DNA from: DATESN01 sp035270785
GTDB taxonomy: Bacteria; Bacillota; Clostridia; Lachnospirales; Lachnospiraceae
Assembly (NCBI GenBank): GCA_035270785.1
Contig: DATESN010000057.1
Location: 1-19,880, forward strand
Length of the DNA: 19,880 bases
Direction of reading: 5' to 3'
The notes below the pieces were generated by a model that was not told where the DNA came from, did no database searches, and saw only the letters and a list, made by a program, of their open reading frames with translations. The translations under genes and the position numbers were made by a program. Below, in pieces: positions 14,560 to 19,880 of the stretch (its first letter is position 1; each line of letters begins with the position of its first letter).

Positions 14560-16020
14560 CTAAAAATTAAAATATAAGAATGTACTAACTTTAGATAAGG
14601 AAATAATACTCCATACCAAAATAAGAGTTAACCCCCAACACATTTTTGATGAATACTTACTTTCTTCTACAATTTGAATGGCATTCTTCCCTTTGATTAC
14701 TACGATTGAAATGACTAAAATACCAATCAGCAAAATAAAATAAAAAGCATTTATCCATGTTGGTGCTTTTAGTTCCAGAAATTGATTTATCACATATACT
14801 TCCGAGATTTCTAGTGACCTTGCTAATTCAAATATAAATCCAGTATAAGAAAACCCAAACAACTTACGAAGCATTCTCCATGCCGTTGTAACACTATCGC
14901 TTCTGAAAAACACAAAAGTGATATTAAATACGCAAAAGGTATATAACCATCCAACTATTTTATTTTTTATATGTATCACATTCATATTTTCTAATACAAC
15001 AAATATTCCTTGCAAACTTCCCCAAATAATAAACGTCCAATTTGCTCCATGCCATAAACCACTTAAGGAAAAAACAAGCATTATATTAAGAATTGTTCTG
15101 GCCCGTCCCTTGCGGTTTCCACCTAACGGTAAATAAATATACTTTAAGAAAAATCGATTTAATGTCATGTGCCATCTTTTCCATAATTCCTTTACAGAAG
15201 TTGCCTTAAACGGAGAGTTGAAGTTATTGGGAAGGATTATATTAAACATTTTTCCAATGCCAATGGCCATATCGCAATATCCACTAAAATCAAAATATAA
15301 CTCGAAAGAAAATGCTACCATCACTACGATTGCTGATGGGGTATCCAAATACCATATTTTATCATATCCATAATTAACAACCAGTGCCAGGACATCTGCT
15401 AGTAATATTTTCTTTCCAAGTCCTATCACAAACTGCGTAACACCTTGGGTGAAATTTTCAACACAAAAGATTCTTTTACTTTTATCTTTAAATAGCCAAA
15501 GTGTTTCGTCAAATAGCACAATAGGTCCGGAAGATAGTTGTGGGAAAAAGGTAACAAACACAAGGTAATACAGAATATTTTCATGTGTTGCATTACCCCG
15601 ATAACGTTCCACTAGAAATGCGATCTGTATAAAAGTAAAAAAGCTAATACCTAAAGGAAGTATCATGTTTTTCATTGTAAAACTGTTTCGAACTACTTCA
15701 TTTAAAGTACCTATCAAAAAGTTATAATACTTAAAGTAAATTAATAATCCAATATTAAAAATAATTCCTATACTTATTATTACTTTTAAAAAAATTCTAT
15801 TTTTATTTTTTTCCATGGAATAGCTCAAAGAATAATTGACTATGATGCTAAGTAATAGAATGATTGGATAGAGATAATTGGTCCAACCCAAAAAACACAA
15901 TGACATTACAACTAAAAATAGTAATGCTGCATTGTATTGTTTGAATTTATTTAAACCAAACCATCCTAACAAGACAACTGGTAAAAACACAAAAAGAAAC
16001 TCATAGGTACTAAAAGACAT
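14560..16020 (-). CDS. MBOAT-family membrane O-acyltransferase (AlgI/DltB-like)
   Basis: A 486-residue multi-spanning membrane protein of the MBOAT family, the length of AlgI. Such proteins pass an acyl group, usually acetyl, across the membrane for O-acylation of surface polymers. Motifs: ELYFDFSGYCDMAIGIG (240-256), the LWKRWHMTLNRFF block (279-291) and SGLWHGANWTF (320-330) with the conserved catalytic His H324. ATG with GAGGA about 7 nt upstream. It begins 9 nt after the TPM gene and is followed by the SGNH-like gene, a standard pairing. The polymer modified cannot be told from the sequence; cell-wall polysaccharide or an exopolysaccharide is likely. Confidence 0.92.
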   Translation of the reverse strand: MSFSTYEFLFVFLPVVLLGWFGLNKFKQYNAALLFLVVMSLCFLGWTNYLYPIILLLSIIVNYSLSYSMEKNKNRIFLKVIISIGIIFNIGLLIYFKYYNFLIGTLNEVVRNSFTMKNMILPLGISFFTFIQIAFLVERYRGNATHENILYYLVFVTFFPQLSSGPIVLFDETLWLFKDKSKRIFCVENFTQGVTQFVIGLGKKILLADVLALVVNYGYDKIWYLDTPSAIVVMVAFSFELYFDFSGYCDMAIGIGKMFNIILPNNFNSPFKATSVKELWKRWHMTLNRFFLKYIYLPLGGNRKGRARTILNIMLVFSLSGLWHGANWTFIIWGSLQGIFVVLENMNVIHIKNKIVGWLYTFCVFNITFVFFRSDSVTTAWRMLRKLFGFSYTGFIFELARSLEISEVYVINQFLELKAPTWINAFYFILLIGILVISIVVIKGKNAIQIVEESKYSSKMCWGLTLILVWSIISLSKVSTFLYFNF

Positions 16021-16029
16021 ATTTATCCT

Positions 16030-16899
16030 CTAGTGGCGTCCGCCACCACCTCCATGGGAGTGGCCACCAGCCGAGGTATGTCCACCACCGCCACCACTTC
16101 CTCCACTACTTGTCTGGATGCGTCTACTGGTTACAAATTTTGAAACAAGTGCATCTTCTTTTACATTCATTGTTGGATGTCCACCTGTTACATAGGTAAT
16201 CGGTAGTGTTGTTTTCTTTCCCTTATTGCCTGTAATATGAACAGAAATATAGATTGCTGTTACTAAAACTGCAAATGCTAGAATCACTCCAATTGGCATG
16301 TCATATCCTATGAATGCGCCAGACATGTCCTTGCTCAGAGTATTAACATAGGTTTTATAGGCTTCATAGGGATTCTCATTTACAATATCCATCACCTTAT
16401 TATTAAGTCTTTGAATCATCCCATCGGTGTACTTATTTTGCACTTTTCCTGAGGTAGATAACCGGGAATAACACCAGCCGTCTGATTCACGATACCAGTT
16501 ATCCACATAAATGGCACCATCTCCATAGGGTTTATCAAACCCAAATTTGTGCTCATTATAAAAATTATCAGCGTAGACCATAACATATTGTTCTGTATTT
16601 ACCAGGCCAATTTGATTTTCGTATGATTTTGCATATTCCTCCAAAGATTCATCTATGGTAACAATGACAATGTCACAGGCAATTTGTTTTTCTTTCTTTG
16701 CAATCAGAATTTCTAAATTTTCTTCTTCCACGTCTGTAAGAACATCCGCCTCATCAAATACTCTTTTTGTGGTGGTGCATTCCTTATTAGTTCTTTCATT
16801 TGTGGTTTGCTTTCTAAGTCCAAAGAGAATACAAAAAATAGCAGCTAATACCGTAATAAAAATAAATAAAACTCTAAAATATTTAAAATAAGCCTTCAT
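16030..16899 (-). CDS. TPM-domain membrane protein with Gly/His-rich tail
   Basis: A 289-residue protein with an N-terminal membrane segment (about 10-28), a TPM domain (TLP18.3/Psb32/MOLO-1, YgcG-like) at about 45-195, a second membrane segment at 203-220 and a cytoplasmic tail. The TPM start VFDEADVLTDVEEENLEILI (47-66) is characteristic; the domain would be outside the cell. TPM domains are linked to membrane-protein quality control and, in plants, to acid phosphatase activity. The last 26 residues are almost all Gly, Ser and His (H274, H280, H282, H289), which could bind metal. The ATG directly follows the stop of the zinc-ribbon gene (TAAATG), with GGGGG 8 nt upstream, so translation is probably coupled. 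Confidence 0.85.
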   Translation of the reverse strand: MKAYFKYFRVLFIFITVLAAIFCILFGLRKQTTNERTNKECTTTKRVFDEADVLTDVEEENLEILIAKKEKQIACDIVIVTIDESLEEYAKSYENQIGLVNTEQYVMVYADNFYNEHKFGFDKPYGDGAIYVDNWYRESDGWCYSRLSTSGKVQNKYTDGMIQRLNNKVMDIVNENPYEAYKTYVNTLSKDMSGAFIGYDMPIGVILAFAVLVTAIYISVHITGNKGKKTTLPITYVTGGHPTMNVKEDALVSKFVTSRRIQTSSGGSGGGGGHTSAGGHSHGGGGGRH

Positions 16900-17883
16900 T
16901 TAAAGTACCCCCAAAATTGCTTTCACTAAAAATCCAATCAGTAAAGTGGCAACAGCAACTGTTCCGCCGTAAGACATCACCTTTCCTGTTGAAATTGGGG
17001 CTTTACCAATTAGCTTACCGGTCTGCCCGTTAATATGAAAACGATATGTCTCTCCCCTATATTTGTATGTATAAATCCATACAGGCAAAAGTGCATAGTT
17101 TGTCTGACTGCTATTCATTGTTAAATCCTTCCGAATGGGAGTTACGACACTATACCCCGATATGGTATTATTTAAAAGCATCTCGGAATCATTTCTTGCC
17201 TTACTACTAGCACGTGATTCTAACTTTTCAGCATCTTCATTGTACATTTCTCCAAAAAAACCAGACATATATTTTTCCTGAAACTTTTCTAGAGCTTCAT
17301 AGGAATAAGGCTCCATCAGATCCATAATACCGTCCTCCATAGCAATGGAAGCATCTACTGGAATCTTCTGAAAACTAATATCTAGATTCCGCTTTACACT
17401 AAAGATGGAAGTCTCTGTATATTCCATACTTGCTACAGTCCATATTCTTACTTTTGTACCCTTTCCTTCATAATCATAATTGGCTTTATAATCATACATC
17501 CAAAAAGGGACGTACATGCCTTCCATGCTATCCAGTTTTGCCTCTGATAAAAAACTAGAAGGTGCAAATATCCTTTTCTTAAATTCTTCATACAACCGTT
17601 TTTTAACTGCTTCTTTACTTAATTTAAAAGGTAAAATTAAATGGGGCTCATACTCCCCAGACACTCGTTCGTCAAAGATGGTATAACTACCACAATAAAT
17701 GCATTGGCTGGCTGAAGTATACTCATTAACATGTATTTCCCCTCCACAGTTAACGCACACTGTTGTTCCTGAGACGTAAGTTGTTTCTTCACAGTCCACA
17801 CTATCACAATGAGAGCAATACATTGCATCTTTATCTGGGCTATAGACCATATTCCCTGCACAGTTCTTACATTTAAAAATCAT
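16900..17883 (-). CDS. Double zinc-ribbon membrane-anchored protein
   Basis: A 327-residue protein beginning with two zinc ribbons, C5-x2-C8...C23-x2-C26 and C43-x2-C46...C61-x2-C64, of the type annotated as TFIIB-like zinc ribbon in bacteria. The middle (about 80-290) is an unassigned domain containing MYVPFWMYDY and, later, YALLPVWIYTYKY with GQTGKLIG; repeated 'P-x-W-x-Y' stretches suggest two related halves. A C-terminal membrane segment is at about 303-326. No DNA-binding role is evident. ATG with AAGGAG 9 nt upstream. It starts 15 nt after GH9 and its stop touches the TPM start. I recall zinc-ribbon/TPM neighbours in other Firmicutes, so the two may form one membrane complex. Confidence 0.8.
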   Translation of the reverse strand: MIFKCKNCAGNMVYSPDKDAMYCSHCDSVDCEETTYVSGTTVCVNCGGEIHVNEYTSASQCIYCGSYTIFDERVSGEYEPHLILPFKLSKEAVKKRLYEEFKKRIFAPSSFLSEAKLDSMEGMYVPFWMYDYKANYDYEGKGTKVRIWTVASMEYTETSIFSVKRNLDISFQKIPVDASIAMEDGIMDLMEPYSYEALEKFQEKYMSGFFGEMYNEDAEKLESRASSKARNDSEMLLNNTISGYSVVTPIRKDLTMNSSQTNYALLPVWIYTYKYRGETYRFHINGQTGKLIGKAPISTGKVMSYGGTVAVATLLIGFLVKAILGVL

Positions 17884-17898
17884 TCTCGTAGCTCCTTC

Positions 17899-19509
17899 TT
17901 AACAAACGACTGCCATCAAATATAGCAAGGCAGAATTCCAGTAAATGGTGATCTCATTCGTTGAATAACTTCCCAACACATCAATATAGCATTTTGCTGG
18001 TGGTTCTTTTTCTAACATTGCAAGGGCGTCTGGATCATGAAGGCCGCTATCTGGACCTCCCACTAGCATTCCTGCCATTGGTTTATTTATTGCTGCACTT
18101 GGTCTATGATGGGGATTGACTGGTGACTTACTTCCAAAACCTGTCACATAACAATACCCTGTTGGATTTTTGCCGAGAAGATAATGAAGTTGTTCTTTAG
18201 CGGCATCTAAATATTTTGTTTCTCCCGTAATACGATATCCATCATAAAGATGATTTCCAATACCCGCTACTAACATATTACTTCCCCATATATAATCAGT
18301 AATGGAAAGTCCTACTCCATACGAATCTTTACTAGATAATGTTAAATAGTTATCTGCCAGCGTCAACATTGTTTTTTTAATCTGTGTAACTAAGGCTTCA
18401 TCTATTTCAAATTTAGTAGTAATATAGGCTAAGTTACCATATGAACCAACATCTTCCCAACCATATCCATGTAGAATTTCTGTCTTTGCATACTGTTCGA
18501 AATCTTTACGATATACTTCATCCCCTGTTGTTTTATAAAGCTCCGCCGCTGCCCAATATCGTTCATCCACATCATTAGAATCCCCATACTCTCCGGTTAC
18601 GACACCATTAGGGTTTCGAAATCCGCCCGGCATAAACATTCCCTTCATTGCATCATAGGCTGCTACAGAAGCCCGAATGCAAGTTCTTGCAAACTCACCA
18701 TCATAGTTTATATAAAAACGCATTGCCATAGCCATAACTGCTGCAAACGTGGCCGTAGCAGTGACAGACGCTGGAGATATAACTAATTCTTCCGTTTCCA
18801 ATTCAGGCATAACAAATCCTGGGAAGGAAGAACAGGTTACTTTATGATATACTTTACCCGTTTTAACGTCTTGCATTTTCAGCATCCAATCCAGCTCATA
18901 TTTTATCTCAACTAATAGGTCTGGCATAGCATAATCCAATTCAGGAATTGCTAACTCTTTTCCCATTAGTTCTGGACTTGCTTCATAAGATAACAATAAA
19001 TCTGCTACTGTAACGGCAGCTGCCACTATGTAACGTCCATAATCCCCTGCATCATGCCATCCTCCATTCACATTCATAAATCTATCTGTCCCATATATCC
19101 TTGCTGGAGTGTGATGACACAAAAGATGTGCATAATCGTTCCCATATAATTTTGGTATATGACAGCCGCATCTTTGCAAATAAAAGAAATGGGATGCACT
19201 TTCTATTAACTCATTATAAATATTGATTCCAATAACAAAAGGATAGGAGTCTTCTAAATCTTTTACTTTTATGACGTAAGTTCCTTCTTCTATTAATTCA
19301 GAAAAATCTGCAATGTAATTATGTTCCCCCGCTGCAATATTTTCAATTGGACTAGAAAGGTCCCCCTGATATACCACGCAATTGTTCTTTACATTCACCA
19401 CCTGAAACTTAGAAGGTTGTCCTCCCCTAATGACTGCTTTTTTCTTATCTTCTGGAAAAAATCCAATTTGACTTGTAATAATTTGCTCATTCATGATTTG
19501 CCCTTTCAT
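17899..19509 (-). CDS. Glycoside hydrolase family 9 enzyme without signal peptide
   Basis: A 536-residue protein with an N-terminal immunoglobulin-like CelD_N domain (about 6-95) and a GH9 (alpha/alpha)6 catalytic domain. GH9 enzymes invert beta-1,4-glucan linkages. Catalytic residues: the Asp pair in GGWHDAGDYG (D153, D156) and the acid Glu in YSTNEITIYWN (E519); the conserved NPHHRPS substrate-site motif is also present. The start at ATG 19509 has GGAGG 6 nt upstream; the longer frame to 19584 has no matching site and overlaps the upstream gene. No signal peptide, carbohydrate-binding module or dockerin is seen. It should therefore act in the cytoplasm, probably on imported cello-oligosaccharides or similar. 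It begins 2 nt after the TcdA stop. Confidence 0.93.
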   Translation of the reverse strand: MKGQIMNEQIITSQIGFFPEDKKKAVIRGGQPSKFQVVNVKNNCVVYQGDLSSPIENIAAGEHNYIADFSELIEEGTYVIKVKDLEDSYPFVIGINIYNELIESASHFFYLQRCGCHIPKLYGNDYAHLLCHHTPARIYGTDRFMNVNGGWHDAGDYGRYIVAAAVTVADLLLSYEASPELMGKELAIPELDYAMPDLLVEIKYELDWMLKMQDVKTGKVYHKVTCSSFPGFVMPELETEELVISPASVTATATFAAVMAMAMRFYINYDGEFARTCIRASVAAYDAMKGMFMPGGFRNPNGVVTGEYGDSNDVDERYWAAAELYKTTGDEVYRKDFEQYAKTEILHGYGWEDVGSYGNLAYITTKFEIDEALVTQIKKTMLTLADNYLTLSSKDSYGVGLSITDYIWGSNMLVAGIGNHLYDGYRITGETKYLDAAKEQLHYLLGKNPTGYCYVTGFGSKSPVNPHHRPSAAINKPMAGMLVGGPDSGLHDPDALAMLEKEPPAKCYIDVLGSYSTNEITIYWNSALLYLMAVVC

Positions 19510-19511
19510 AA

Positions 19512-19880
19512 TTACCTCCCACTTAATTCCCTGACTGCTACTCCTGCCATAATTAATCCTACAACTGCTGGTACAAAGGAACAACTCCCCGGTGCCATCC
19601 GTATACCCTCTTTAATTTCTTCAGAAAAAGCAGGTTCTTTTGCAATCTCTTTGGAATATACTACTTTAAGTTTTTTAATTCTTCGTTTTTTTAGTTCTCT
19701 GCGCATCACCTTTGCAAGGGGGCAGACCGTTGTTTTATAAATATCTGTCACTTCAAACTGTGTGGGATCTAACTTGTTTCCTGCTCCCATGGCACTTATA
19801 ATGCCTATATCCATTTGATCTGCAATCACAGCCAAATCAATTTTTCCGGTGATTGTATCAATAGCATCGATAATATAATC
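19512..19880 (-). CDS. tcdA: tRNA t6A dehydratase TcdA (E1-like), C-terminal fragment
   Basis: The last 122 codons of a ThiF/HesA/MoeB-family gene cut by the right edge. The visible part reads DYIIDAIDTITGKIDL, then IISAMGAGNKLDPTQFEVTD and IYKTTVCPLAKVMRRELKKR, matching TcdA/CsdL. TcdA adenylates and dehydrates threonylcarbamoyl-adenosine 37 of tRNA to its cyclic form ct6A. The end GSCSFVPAVVGLIMAGVAVREL is the family's usual final helix. The ATP-binding N-terminal half is outside the window. The stop (TAA at 19514-19512) is 2 nt from the GH9 ATG, so the genes are translationally linked although their roles seem unrelated. Confidence 0.88.
   Translation of the reverse strand, partial: DYIIDAIDTITGKIDLAVIADQMDIGIISAMGAGNKLDPTQFEVTDIYKTTVCPLAKVMRRELKKRRIKKLKVVYSKEIAKEPAFSEEIKEGIRMAPGSCSFVPAVVGLIMAGVAVRELSGR

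Noticed and set aside
17637..17861. Minus-strand alternative frame within the zinc-ribbon gene
   Set aside because: It is a shadow of the zinc-ribbon coding sequence; the real frame keeps all eight CxxC cysteines.
19510..19584. A longer GH9 start that might hide a signal peptide
   Set aside because: The extra residues are polar and Ser/Arg-rich without a hydrophobic core, they overlap tcdA out of frame, and the strong GGAGG sits before the ATG at 19509.
1..19880. tRNA or rRNA genes, CRISPR arrays, insertion sequences or prophage genes
   Set aside because: No cloverleaf-like genes, spaced direct repeats, transposase or integrase sequences were seen on either strand.

Overview
The window looks like the chromosome of a low-GC, spore-forming Clostridia member, probably a Lachnospiraceae relative of Lachnoclostridium. 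The grounds are the sporulation genes (sigma-K, SpoIIP, GPR), AGGAGG-type ribosome binding sites, frequent TTG starts and the rpsT-gpr-spoIIP-lepA-hemW order typical of Firmicutes. The taxonomic call is inference. Almost everything is on the minus strand; only rpsT and one small Fe-S protein gene are on the plus strand.

Positions 1-9378 are core and sporulation genes. Reading the minus strand from right to left: gpr, spoIIP, lepA, hemW, sigK, an HD-GYP-derived gene, pilT and the start of a YifB/ComM-family gene. rpsT diverges from gpr, has a strong sigma-A-type promoter, starts at TTG and ends at a long bidirectional terminator. Both sigK and the HD-GYP gene are preceded by AC-N17-CATAGAAT, a close match to the sigma-K promoter pattern. 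This suggests that the HD-GYP/pilT pair is transcribed in the late mother cell. sigK lacks a pro-sequence and GPR has almost no propeptide; upstream stop codons close off longer versions of both.

Positions 9379-13445 are an accessory patch: a DUF1796 protein, an AraC/GyrI-like regulator, a small membrane protein, a cysteine-rich DUF3795 protein, a zinc-ribbon membrane protein with an unusual C-terminal domain, and a BFD-like [2Fe-2S] protein. Two GNAT acetyltransferase genes here are decayed. Each appears to have lost its central part and carries a -1 frameshift at an A-run. A perfect 15-bp inverted repeat lies between the second GNAT remnant and the BFD-like gene.

Positions 13470-19880 hold a tightly packed minus-strand cluster that runs off the right edge: the end of a TcdA-like E1 enzyme gene, a GH9 glycoside hydrolase without a signal peptide, a double zinc-ribbon membrane protein, a TPM-domain membrane protein with a Gly/His-rich tail, an MBOAT O-acyltransferase and an SGNH-like partner. 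The last two form a typical cell-surface O-acetylation pair. The grouping with the zinc-ribbon/TPM pair and an intracellular GH9 is the most unusual gene neighbourhood here.
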